The notes beneath the pieces are model-generated. The model was not told where the DNA came from and did no database searches. It worked only from the letters and a program-made list of their open reading frames with translations. The position numbers and the translations under genes were made by a program. A DNA stretch of 64,000 nt from Actinophytocola algeriensis. GTDB taxonomy: Bacteria; Actinomycetota; Actinomycetes; Mycobacteriales; Pseudonocardiaceae. Below, one piece after another: positions 25,158 to 33,154 of the stretch. Position 1 is the stretch's first letter; each line of letters starts with the position of its first letter. The DNA is taken from positions 481,326 through 545,325 of the forward strand of contig NZ_JACHJQ010000003.1 of assembly GCF_014203735.1 (NCBI RefSeq). Direction: 5' to 3'.

Positions 25158-26798
25158 GTGACGACATCGGTGCTTCTCGACTCAGGCGTGGTGAACCGCT
25201 GCCGCCGTCGGGTGCACCTCGAGCACGACCCGACGATGGCCGACGCACCGACCGCGCCGCCCGATCCGACGGGCGAGCAGCGCAAGGCCGACGCGGCCGC
25301 GCACCGTCGCTCGATCGCCGACGAGATCGCGGGCCTGGTCGGCCCGGGCTGGACGGAGATCCCGCGCGGGTCCGAGGTGCGCGCGAGCGACCGCGAGCAG
25401 ATGACGCTGGACGCGATGGCGGAAGGCGCCCGGTTCATCTGGGCCCCCCAGCTGCCGCGCGACGAGGCAGGTGGCCGGCGCGGCCACATGGACCTGCTGG
25501 TCGCGGTCGACGGCGGGTACGTGCCGGTGCTCGTGGTGCGGCACAAGGTGAGCGATCCCGGTTCCGGTGCGCAGACCTCGCCGCTGTCGAAGCCGTGGCC
25601 GGACGCCAGGCGGTCCGACAAGCGCCGCCGCGTGCGCCCGCAGCCCCGCGACGTGCTGCGGCTCGCACACACCTACCGGCTGCTGCAGGCCTGTGGGCGC
25701 GCCGCGCCCGGCCCGGCGGTCGCCGGGGTGGTGGGGCTCGACGGCGACGTCGTCGTGTGGCACGACCTGGAGGCGCCGACCTGGCCGGGTGGCCGGGACG
25801 CGCTCGCCGAGTACGACGCCAGGTTCGCCGACCGGCTCGCCGTGGCGAACGCGGCCGCGACCGGCGCGGAGGCGCTCGCGCAGCCGTCGCGGATCGTCGA
25901 GTGCCGGTCGTGCCCGTGGTGGCCGATCTGCCAGGTCGAACTGCAGAAGGCCAGGGACGTCAGCCTGGTGGTGCGAGGCGAGGAGGCCGCGAGCCTGCGT
26001 GCCGTCGGCGTCCGCACCGTCGACGACCTGGCCGTGCTCGACCCGGACGACGAGTCGCTGCCGCCGACCGGCATGCCGATGTCCGACGCGGTGGGCCTCG
26101 CGAAGGCGTGGCTCGCGGACCTGACCGTCGTGCGCAGGGTGCCGGACATCCACGTGCCGCGTGCCGAGGTCGAGGTCGACGTCGACATGGAGAGCTTCGG
26201 CGACTCCGGCGCTTACCTGTGGGGCGCGCTGCTGACCGGCGCCGACGTGGGCGAGAAGCAGGGCTACCGCGCGTTCGCGACGTGGGAACCGCTGCCGACC
26301 GACGACGAGGCGCGGTCGTTCGCCGCGTTCTGGCAGTGGCTCACAGTCGTGCGGCTCCGTGCGCGGGCGCGGGGGCTCAGCTTCCGCGCGTACTGCTACA
26401 ACGAACTGGCGGAGAACCGCTGGCTCCTGTCGTCCGCGAAGCGCTTCGCGGGCAAGCCCGGCATCCCGACGACCGCGCAGGTGCAGTCGTTCATCACGTC
26501 CGACGCGTGGTTCGACCTGTTCGGCAGCGTCCGTGACCACTTCCTGTGCTCGCGCGGCAAGGGCCTGAAGACGATCGCGCCCGCCGCGGGCTTCTCGTGG
26601 CGCGACTCGGAGGCCAGCGGCGAGAACAGCATGCGCTGGTACCGCGACGCGGTCGGTATGGACGGCTCCGCGCCGGACGACGACCAGCGGATCCGCCTGC
26701 TCGAGTACAACGAGGACGACGTCCGGGCCACCCACGCCCTGCGGCACTGGATGTCGTCACCGGCTGTGTACGACGTGCCGTACGTGGGTGATCTGTAG
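25158..26798 (+). CDS. TM0106-family RecB-like nuclease with Fe-S motif and RNase-H-like domain
   Basis: A 546-residue protein. The N-terminal half is a RecB/Cas4-type PD-(D/E)XK domain: RVHLEHD (near 19), RGHMDLL (near 110) and VLVVRHKV (near 122). Cys15 together with CRSCPWWPIC (Cys249, 252, 258) matches the four-Cys pattern of 4Fe-4S Cas4/AddB nucleases. The C-terminal half (about 335-540) is an RNase-H/DnaQ-like domain with VDVDMESFGDSG and YNEDDVRATHAL. Known in actinobacteria as TM0106 family RecB-like putative nuclease; biological role not established. GTG 25158 start. Confidence 0.87.
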   Translation: MTTSVLLDSGVVNRCRRRVHLEHDPTMADAPTAPPDPTGEQRKADAAAHRRSIADEIAGLVGPGWTEIPRGSEVRASDREQMTLDAMAEGARFIWAPQLPRDEAGGRRGHMDLLVAVDGGYVPVLVVRHKVSDPGSGAQTSPLSKPWPDARRSDKRRRVRPQPRDVLRLAHTYRLLQACGRAAPGPAVAGVVGLDGDVVVWHDLEAPTWPGGRDALAEYDARFADRLAVANAAATGAEALAQPSRIVECRSCPWWPICQVELQKARDVSLVVRGEEAASLRAVGVRTVDDLAVLDPDDESLPPTGMPMSDAVGLAKAWLADLTVVRRVPDIHVPRAEVEVDVDMESFGDSGAYLWGALLTGADVGEKQGYRAFATWEPLPTDDEARSFAAFWQWLTVVRLRARARGLSFRAYCYNELAENRWLLSSAKRFAGKPGIPTTAQVQSFITSDAWFDLFGSVRDHFLCSRGKGLKTIAPAAGFSWRDSEASGENSMRWYRDAVGMDGSAPDDDQRIRLLEYNEDDVRATHALRHWMSSPAVYDVPYVGDL

Positions 26799-26890
26799 CA
26801 CACGGTGACTTGACTCGTCCCCCGGAAGGATGGCAGATCACCCCTCTTGGGGGACGCGCGCGCAGCGGTCCTCCTACCAGGGTGGATGTC

Positions 26891-27001
26891 ATGGAACTCC
26901 TCGCCGCCGCCGGTCTCTTCGTCGGGCTCGCCCTCCTCGCCGCCATCCCTTTGGTGCTCCTGCTCCACGTCACACAACGTCATTCGGACGGCGAGGGGTA
27001 G
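26891..27001 (+). CDS. Putative 36-residue single-TM micro-protein
   Basis: ATG 26891 begins a 36-residue frame consisting almost entirely of one TM helix (LLAAAGLFVGLALLAAIPLV) and a short polar tail (TQRHSDGEG). GGTGG lies 5 nt upstream of the ATG. Lies in the 249-bp gap between the nuclease and the GNAT locus. Plausible but unproven. Confidence 0.4.
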   Translation: MELLAAAGLFVGLALLAAIPLVLLLHVTQRHSDGEG

Positions 27002-27047
27002 CAGAAAATGGCCGCGAAAACCACGGGACCGGAGATAGCGTGACCGG

Positions 27048-27532
27048 GTGCTCCAAGGTGCTGTTGTCCAGCTCGTCCCGTTGACCCCGGAACACCTGCC
27101 GGAACTGCGGCGGATCCGGGCCACGCCCGAGGTGCGGGCGCGGGGGGTGCGCCTGCCGACGACGGCACGGAGGACGACGTCACCTGTTTCGCGATCTTCG
27201 TCGGCGGGGCGGTCCGCGGGATGGTCCAGTACGGCGAGGAGGACGACCCGGACTACCGGCACGCCTCCATCGACATCTACGTGGACCCGGCAGTGCACGG
27301 CCGCGGGATCGGCAAGGACGCGGTGCGGACGCTCGCCCGGCACCTCGTCGACGACCGGGCGCACCACCGGATCGTCATCGACCCCGCCGCCGACAACGTC
27401 GCCGCCATCCGGTGTTACGAGGCCGTCGGGTTCCGGCCGGTCGGCGTGCTGCGGCGCTACGAGCGGGACCCGGACGGCAGGGGCTGGCACGACGGCCTGC
27501 TCATGGACCTGCTGTCGACCGAGCTGAAGTGA
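27048..27532 (+). pseudogene. GNAT acetyltransferase with apparent frameshift
   Basis: The N-terminal part is read in one frame from GTG 27048 (VVQLVPLTPEHLPELRRI, then RATPEVRAR) and stops making sense near 27140. The rest is in the -1 frame: PADDGTEDDVTCFAIFVGG, then HASIDIYVDPAVHGRGIG (acetyl-CoA loop) and AIRCYEAVGFRPVG. Together they make a normal GNAT of about 160 residues. The switch falls at a run of six G (27142-27147); one extra G restores the frame. Either a real mutation or a sequencing error in a homopolymer. The family acetylates aminoglycosides, proteins or other amines (AAC(6')/RimJ-like). Confidence 0.75.
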
Positions 27533-27552
27533 TCGAGCGTTAACCTGTCGGC

Positions 27553-28308
27553 ATGCTGATCAGTGACACTTCCGCCATCGTGACGGGGGGCGCGTCCGGG
27601 CTCGGTGGTGCGACCGCCAAGGCGCTGGCCGACCAGGGCGCCCGTGTGTTCGCCGTCGACCTGCCGGTCGCCATCGACAGGGCGCCAGAGGTCGCCGGGG
27701 TCACCTACGTCGGGGCCGACGTGACCGAGCCCGACCAGGTGCAGGCCGCCGTCGACGCGGCCGCCGCGCACGGGCCGTTGCGGACCGTGGTGAACTGCGC
27801 GGGTATCGGGCCGTCGGCGCGGATCCTGTCCAAGAAGGGGCCGCACGACCTCGCGTTGTTCAAGAAGGTCGTGGAGATCAACCTGATCGGCACGTTCAAC
27901 GTGGTCACCCTCGCCGCGCAAGAGATCGCCAAGACCGAGGCCGACGAGCACGGCCAGCGCGGTGTCGTGATCAACACCGCCTCCATCGCGGCGTTCGACG
28001 GGCAGATCGGGCAGGTCGCCTACGCGGCGTCCAAGGGCGGCGTCGTCGGCATGAACCTGCCTGCCGCGCGTGACCTGTCGACGTCCGGCATCCGGGTCTG
28101 CACGATCGCGCCCGGCATCATCGACACCCCGATGCTCGCGACCGTCAGTGACGAGTTCCGGGCCGGGCTCGCCGCCGGGATCCCGTTCCCGAAGCGGCTC
28201 GGCAACCCCGAGGAGTACGCGACCCTCGCGCTGTCGATCATCGCGCAGGACTACCTGAACGGCGAGGTCATCCGCCTCGACGGCGCGTTGCGGATGGCGC
28301 CGCGCTGA
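27553..28308 (+). CDS. Short-chain dehydrogenase, 3-hydroxyacyl-CoA dehydrogenase type II-like
   Basis: A classical SDR of 251 residues. TGGASGLGGA cofactor motif (residues 11-20), NCAGIG, the catalytic Ser in INTASIAAFDG and YAASKGG (near 157-163). The extended match to HSD17B10-type enzymes (long loop KKGPHDLALFKKVVEINLIG) suggests an acyl-CoA or steroid-like substrate. 20 bp after the GNAT locus. Stop is 4 bp from the convergent aldo/keto reductase stop. Confidence 0.9.
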   Translation: MLISDTSAIVTGGASGLGGATAKALADQGARVFAVDLPVAIDRAPEVAGVTYVGADVTEPDQVQAAVDAAAAHGPLRTVVNCAGIGPSARILSKKGPHDLALFKKVVEINLIGTFNVVTLAAQEIAKTEADEHGQRGVVINTASIAAFDGQIGQVAYAASKGGVVGMNLPAARDLSTSGIRVCTIAPGIIDTPMLATVSDEFRAGLAAGIPFPKRLGNPEEYATLALSIIAQDYLNGEVIRLDGALRMAPR

Positions 28309-28312
28309 GCGG

Positions 28313-29275
28313 TCACCGCCTGCCGGGCGGGCAGATCTCGTCGAGTGCGATGAGGTCGTCGTCGGACGGGTGCCACTGGGTCGCGGCGGCGTTCGCCACC
28401 ACCTGGTCCGGCGTGGTGGCACCCGCGATCACCGAGCCGACCGGCTTCTGCGCGGCCAGCCAGCCGATGGCGACCGTCGCCATCGGCAGGCCGCGTTCCT
28501 CGGCGAACGCGCGCAGCTTCTCGATGCGGTCCCACGGCGCGTCGGCCAGCAGGCGGGAGCGCCCCGCGAGGCGCGCGTTCGCAGGCGGGTCGGTGTCGCG
28601 GTGGTACTTGCCGGTCAACAGGCCGTTGCCCAGCGGGAAGTACGGCAGCAGCCCGAGCCCGAACCGCTGGCACGCGGGGATCACGTCCCGTTCGGCCTCG
28701 CGTTCGAGCAGCGAGTAGTGGTTCTCGGCGGCGACCACGCCCGCCCAGTGGTTGGTGCGCGACAGCCACACGGCGTCCGCCACCTGCCAGCCCGCGAGGT
28801 TGCAGACGCCCGCGTACCGGATCAGGCCCTCACGCACGAGGTCGTCCAGCGCGGACAGCGTCTCCTCGATCGGGGTGGTCGGGTCGGCGCGGTGCAGCTG
28901 GTACAGGTCGATCCAGTCGGTGCCGAGCCTGCGCAGCGACGCCTCGACCGCACGTTTCACGTAGCGCCGCGAGCCGCGGGCGCCGAAGTCCGGGCCGTTC
29001 ATGCCCTGCATGTCGACGCCGAACTTGGTCGCGATCACGGCGTTGTCGCGGCGGCCGGACAGCGCCTGGCCGAGCAGTTCCTCGCTGCGGCCACGGGGCG
29101 CGCCGTACACGTCGGCGACGTCGAACAGGTTGACGCCGGCGTCGACCGCGGCGGCGATGAGCGCCCGGGAACCGGCCAGTGACTCCGCAGCCGTGCCCGG
29201 GCGGCCCAGGTTGTTGCAGCCGAGACCGACCGCACTGACCACGAGCCCGGATTCTCCCAGGTGACGGAGTTCCAC
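28313..29275 (-). CDS. Aldo/keto reductase
   Basis: A 320-residue NADPH-dependent TIM-barrel reductase of the AKR11/12-like group. Active-site residues: Asp and Tyr in NLFDVADVYG (near 55), Lys in VIATKFG (near 83) and His in DLYQLHRAD (near 125). C-terminal NADP loop with VIAGATTPDQV. Reduces aldehydes or ketones; specific substrate unknown. ATG 29275. Convergent with the upstream SDR gene. Confidence 0.9.
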   Translation of the reverse strand: MELRHLGESGLVVSAVGLGCNNLGRPGTAAESLAGSRALIAAAVDAGVNLFDVADVYGAPRGRSEELLGQALSGRRDNAVIATKFGVDMQGMNGPDFGARGSRRYVKRAVEASLRRLGTDWIDLYQLHRADPTTPIEETLSALDDLVREGLIRYAGVCNLAGWQVADAVWLSRTNHWAGVVAAENHYSLLEREAERDVIPACQRFGLGLLPYFPLGNGLLTGKYHRDTDPPANARLAGRSRLLADAPWDRIEKLRAFAEERGLPMATVAIGWLAAQKPVGSVIAGATTPDQVVANAAATQWHPSDDDLIALDEICPPGRR

Positions 29276-29414
29276 GGCGACAGGCTACTGAGAGTGCCGC
29301 CTTCGATCCAGCTGCCAATCGGGTTGGTATTGACATTCGACACATCGGGTATTCCCATCAGCACGATCAATTCCGGGGATCAGTGAGGCAGGCTGTGGAG
29401 CATGGGCAAGGCAT

Positions 29415-29507
29415 CTGAGCGGAACTTGTGGAGCGAAAATCGTGACTGAGCGGAACTTGTGGAGCGAGCATCGTGGCTGAGCGGGACTTGTGGAGCGAAA
29501 ATCGTGG
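29415..29507 (+). repeat. 31-bp repeat, three tandem units (stop-SD-GTG module)
   Basis: Three direct units of exactly 31 bp: 29415-29445, 29446-29476 and 29477-29507, followed by a partial CTGAGG. Each unit reads CTGAGCGG..CTTGTGGAGCG and ends ATCGTG plus one base. The GTG of the last unit (29504) is the start codon of the following SDR gene, and GGAG in the same unit is suitably spaced as its ribosome-binding site. The same module occurs once at 51047-51086. See findings. Confidence 0.85.
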
Positions 29508-30436
29508 CTGAGGGGGACAGACCGTCGGCGGCGGACTGGCTCACCGAGCACGTTTCGAGCCAGGTCGGACGCGTTTTCGTGGTGACCGGCGCGAACAGCG
29601 GGCTCGGTCTGGAGACCGCGCGTGCGCTCGGTGCGCTCGGCGGCAGTGTGATCATGGCCGTGCGGGACACCGAGAAGGGTGCGGCCGCGGTCGAGGCACT
29701 GCGTGCCGAACAACCGGACGGCCGGTTCGACCTGCGCCACCTCGACCTCGCCGACCTGGACTCGGTGCGGGAGTTCGCCGCGGGGGTCGAGCACGTCGAC
29801 GTGCTGGTCAACAACGCGGGGGTGATGATGCCACCGCGCACGCTCACCGAACAGGGCTACGAGCTGCAGTTCGGCGTGAACCACCTCGCGCACTTCGCGC
29901 TCACGATCCTGCTGTTCAACACGCTGCTGCAGGCCGAGGACCCGCGCGTGGTGACGGTCAGCTCCGGCCTGCACAAACGCGGTCGCATCCACTTCGAGGA
30001 CCTGCACGGCGAGCACGGCTACCACCGCACCAAGTACTACTCGCAGTCCAAGCTCGCGAACGTGGTGTTCGCGCTCGAGCTGCACCGGCGGCTGCGCACC
30101 AGCGGTTTCCCGTTGCGCAGCGTGCTCGCCCACCCCGGTTACGCGGCGACGAACCTGCAGTCCGCAGGCCCGACCGGGGTTGGCAAACTGATCTTGAAGG
30201 TGACCAACCGGGTCATGGCCCAGGAGGTCGAGATGGGCGCGCTTCCGCAGGTCTACGCGGCGGTGGGCGCTGATGTGGAGAGCGGTCAGTTCTGGGGACC
30301 GGACGGCCGCAAGGAGAGCAAGGGCTTCCCGACGCTCGTCGAACCGCTCGACGAGGCACGAGACCGTGAACTGGGGAAACGACTGTGGGACATCTCGGAG
30401 GAGCTGACCGGAGTGCACATCGACCTGACCCCGTGA
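29504..30436 (+). CDS. Short-chain dehydrogenase (retinol-dehydrogenase/oxidoreductase type)
   Basis: A 310-residue SDR. VTGANSGLGLE (near 26-36), NNAGVMMP (near 106), and the catalytic YYSQSKLAN (near 180-188). The SVLAHPGYAATNLQ sequence is typical of WWOX/RDH-like bacterial SDRs. GTG 29504 is the start; it sits inside the third copy of the 31-bp repeat, which also provides the Shine-Dalgarno. An alternative GTG further upstream would translate repeat sequence. GTGA overlap couples it to the methyltransferase. Confidence 0.88.
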   Translation: MAEGDRPSAADWLTEHVSSQVGRVFVVTGANSGLGLETARALGALGGSVIMAVRDTEKGAAAVEALRAEQPDGRFDLRHLDLADLDSVREFAAGVEHVDVLVNNAGVMMPPRTLTEQGYELQFGVNHLAHFALTILLFNTLLQAEDPRVVTVSSGLHKRGRIHFEDLHGEHGYHRTKYYSQSKLANVVFALELHRRLRTSGFPLRSVLAHPGYAATNLQSAGPTGVGKLILKVTNRVMAQEVEMGALPQVYAAVGADVESGQFWGPDGRKESKGFPTLVEPLDEARDRELGKRLWDISEELTGVHIDLTP

Positions 30437-31119
30437 CGGGCCGGGACGTGCGTTCGGTCGAGGACCTGCTGGCACTCCTCGACGGTCTTTTCGTGGACAC
30501 CCCGAAGTGGCAGGACTTCTACGGTGACCGCGACAGGCCGGTCCCGTTCTTCGCGGCGAAGCCGGACGAGAACCTCGTGTCGTACCTGGAGCGCGGCCTC
30601 GTGTCGCCGGGCCGGGCGCTCGACCTCGGCTGCGGCCCGGGGCGCAACGCGCTGCACCTCGCCGCGGCCGGGTTCTCCGTGGACGCCGTCGACCTGTCGC
30701 CCGCCGCGATCGAGTGGGCGCGGGAACGGGCGGGGGAGGCGGAGGTCCGGTTCCTGTGCGGCGACGCGTTCACGCTGGAGCTGGGTGAGTACGACTTCGT
30801 GTACGACTCGGGGTGCTTCCACCACCTGCCGCCGCACCGCCGGGTCAGCTACCTGTCGCTGCTGGACCGCTGCCTGAAGCCGGGCGGGCACCTCGGCCTC
30901 GCGTGCTTCGCGGCCGGGTCGATGGGGTCGGTGGTGCCGGACACCGAGCTGTACCGGCGCGGCAGGCTCGAAGGCGGCCTCGGGTACTCGGAGGACTCCC
31001 TGCGGTGGATCTTCGAGGACCTGACCGAGATCGAGCTGCGCCGGATGACCTCGGAACCGGCCGACTCCCCGCACTACGGCGTCCCGTTCCTGTGGACGGC
31101 CCTGTTCCAGCGCACGTAG
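30433..31119 (+). CDS. Class I SAM-dependent methyltransferase
   Basis: A 228-residue small-molecule methyltransferase (thiopurine/tellurite-resistance-like). Motif I is ALDLGCGPGRNALHLAA (near 55-71), then VDAVDLSPAAIEWA and YDFVYDSGCFHHLPPHRR. The N-terminal FVDTPKWQDFYGDRDRPVPF is characteristic of a group annotated methyltransferase domain-containing (TehB/UbiE-like). GTG 30433 overlaps the SDR stop by GTGA. Confidence 0.87.
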   Translation: MTGRDVRSVEDLLALLDGLFVDTPKWQDFYGDRDRPVPFFAAKPDENLVSYLERGLVSPGRALDLGCGPGRNALHLAAAGFSVDAVDLSPAAIEWARERAGEAEVRFLCGDAFTLELGEYDFVYDSGCFHHLPPHRRVSYLSLLDRCLKPGGHLGLACFAAGSMGSVVPDTELYRRGRLEGGLGYSEDSLRWIFEDLTEIELRRMTSEPADSPHYGVPFLWTALFQRT

Positions 31120-31216
31120 GCCCAGCGCACGTAGGCCGCGCCGTCATACCTGCGGGGGAGCCGGTTCGCGCTTCGGCGGGACGTTTCGCGGGGCTCGGCG
31201 GAGCACGCTGGGGTGC

Positions 31217-32089
31217 ATGATCACTGTCAGGCACGCGATCGGCTGGGCCGCTGTCCTCGGGACGCTTCCCTACCTGCTGTTGAAGGCGATCTGGCTGTCC
31301 GGCGGCACAATCGGGGTCACCGATCCCGCGCTGTTCGACGACACCAGCGTCCTGGTGCTCAACGCGGTCACCGCCGCCATGGACGCCGTCGCGATACTCG
31401 TGGCGCTCGCGTTCACCTACTCGTGGGGACTGCGGGTGCCCGGGTTCTTCGTCCTCGTCCCGATCTGGATCGGGACCGGGTTCCTCGCGCCGATCGCGAT
31501 CCTCTTGCCCAGCATGGATTTCGGGGATCCGCAGCCGTTCCTCGCACCGTGGGTGCAGCCGCTCGTCTACGGCGGGTTCGCCTGGCAGGGCGTGATGCTC
31601 GCGATCGCGTTCGTGTTCTACGCGTCGCACCGGTGGCCGTTCGTGTTCCGGCTCGACACCGCTGACGTTCCCGCGGCCGGGCCGGTGCGGGCCGTTGCCG
31701 CACACGTGGGGGCACTGCTCGCCGCAGCCAGCGGGGTGCGGTTCATCGCCCAGGGCACCTTCCAGGACATCCTGTTCGGGGCGTTCGCGCTGGGTGCCGC
31801 CGCGGGCACGGTCGTCATGACCAACCGGATCCGTGGGCGGTTCTGGGTGCCCGTCGTCGTCACCTGGGTCGGGGCCGGGGCCATGTTCTCCTGGAGTGCG
31901 TGGGCCACCGTCAACTCGCTCGGCGACACGTTCCTCGACGGCGGCGCGCCCGCGTGGCCCGCGCTGCTCGGGACCGCCGGCGGGCTCACGATCGGGCTGA
32001 CCTCGCTGGTGCTGCTCAGCGGGTGCGGTGACCGACGACCGTGTACAGCAGAGTTCGCCGGCCACCCGCGTACGCGTGGTGGTAGGTGA
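31217..32089 (+). CDS. Polytopic membrane protein, unknown
   Basis: A 290-residue protein with about seven hydrophobic segments (for example HAIGWAAVLGTLPYLLLKAI, AVAILVALAFTYSW, GFFVLVPIWIGTGFL). Residues 255-290 extend past the last TM helix into sequence that is antisense to the convergent methyltransferase (74-bp overlap). No family recognised. ATG 31217; the upstream sequence is GCGGAGCACGCTGGGGTGC, with GGAG about 14 nt before. Confidence 0.65.
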   Translation: MITVRHAIGWAAVLGTLPYLLLKAIWLSGGTIGVTDPALFDDTSVLVLNAVTAAMDAVAILVALAFTYSWGLRVPGFFVLVPIWIGTGFLAPIAILLPSMDFGDPQPFLAPWVQPLVYGGFAWQGVMLAIAFVFYASHRWPFVFRLDTADVPAAGPVRAVAAHVGALLAAASGVRFIAQGTFQDILFGAFALGAAAGTVVMTNRIRGRFWVPVVVTWVGAGAMFSWSAWATVNSLGDTFLDGGAPAWPALLGTAGGLTIGLTSLVLLSGCGDRRPCTAEFAGHPRTRGGR

Positions 32090-32846
32090 TCTCGGTGTTC
32101 TCGAAGCCGAGCACGCCAACGTACCGCCGGATGGTCTCCGGGCTCATGTGCCACCAGGTGTCGCCGTACGCGTGGTCCCAGTACTGCGGCAGGAACGTCG
32201 CCTTCGGCTGGCCGTGGGCCTCCGGCGGGAGCGGGGTCGGGACCTCGCTGTCCGGGGCGTCCACGAAGTCGCCGACCAGGTGGTACTCCGAGGCGGGGTA
32301 CACGTCCGTCACGATCACCATGTCGCGGACCAGCCGCAGCGAGGTCTGCAACGCCAGGAAGGGGTCCCGGACGTGCAGCAGGATGCTCGCGAACGTGGCC
32401 ACGTCGACCTGGCCGATCTCCTCCGGCACCGTGTAGACGGTGCCGTGGACCAGCTTCGCGGAGAGGTTCCGCGCCTTGTGGTTGAGCCAGAAGCCGTTGT
32501 TGATCTTCCGCAGGTGGTCGCGGCGGATCGTGTCGAACCGGGCCAGGTCGTTGCCCGCGAACGGGACCACGTCCCAGGAGTGCTCTTCCGACAGGTCGTA
32601 GGCCACCACGTCGGCGCCCTGGCGCTCCATGTAGGTGGTGAGGAAGCCGCTCGCGGCGCCGAGTTCGAGCACCCGCTTGCCGCCGAGGTCGACGCCGCCC
32701 AGATACCGGTGCTCGTCGCCGCGCAGGTCCCACTCGCCGGTCACGTCACCGTGCCCGGGGATCTCCATCGAGTGGTAGAAGTAGCAGTCCGCCACGCCCT
32801 CGACCTCGCGGGGCCGCGCGTAGAGGTCCGTCGCCGCACTGGTCAT
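32016..32846 (-). CDS. SAM-dependent methyltransferase (tRNA-mo5U34-like)
   Basis: A 276-residue methyltransferase. YFYHSMEIPGHGDVTGEWDL (N-terminal hallmark of the CmoB/tRNA-mo(5)U34-like group), then motif I VLELGAASGFLTTYME (near 55-70), ADVVAYDLSEEHSWDVV and VATFASILLHVRDPFLAL. In polysaccharide loci such enzymes often act on sugars, so a glycan role is plausible given the neighbouring cluster. ATG 32846. Converges with the membrane protein gene. Confidence 0.8.
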   Translation of the reverse strand: MTSAATDLYARPREVEGVADCYFYHSMEIPGHGDVTGEWDLRGDEHRYLGGVDLGGKRVLELGAASGFLTTYMERQGADVVAYDLSEEHSWDVVPFAGNDLARFDTIRRDHLRKINNGFWLNHKARNLSAKLVHGTVYTVPEEIGQVDVATFASILLHVRDPFLALQTSLRLVRDMVIVTDVYPASEYHLVGDFVDAPDSEVPTPLPPEAHGQPKATFLPQYWDHAYGDTWWHMSPETIRRYVGVLGFENTEITYHHAYAGGRRTLLYTVVGHRTR

Positions 32847-32883
32847 GTCCTGCCGTCCCCTCGCCTCAGGTGCGCGGGACAAT

Positions 32884-32991
32884 CTAGCCGTCCTGGTTCC
32901 CCTGCCGCGAAGGGCGGTCGTACAGCGCGACCGTGAGCCGTACCAGGAAGATCACGGCCACCACGCTGACGACCAGGATCTGCATCACCAC
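32884..32991 (-). CDS. 35-residue single-TM micro-protein
   Basis: GTG 32989-32991 begins VVMQILVVSVVAVIFLVRLT, one TM helix, followed by a basic/polar tail (ALYDRPSRQGNQDG). AGGAGG lies exactly 7 nt upstream of the GTG, a strong Shine-Dalgarno that supports a real gene. It is 37 nt upstream of the methyltransferase on the same strand. Function unknown. Confidence 0.6.
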   Translation of the reverse strand: MVMQILVVSVVAVIFLVRLTVALYDRPSRQGNQDG

Positions 32992-33154
32992 GGTGTCGCC
33001 TCCTGCTCGTACGGACCTGACTGCGACGGGAGTGATCGTTCTACCGTTCCCACGGCGAGCCCGGGATGTGACGGGGGACACGCCGGAGGGGTTAACTCGA
33101 TCGGCTGAACACGGTCGGTATCGGCGGGGTTCCCGAAGTGGGTACAGTCTCGCC

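Noticed and set aside
29415-29507. CRISPR array
   Set aside because: Units are directly adjacent without spacers, and no cas genes are near.
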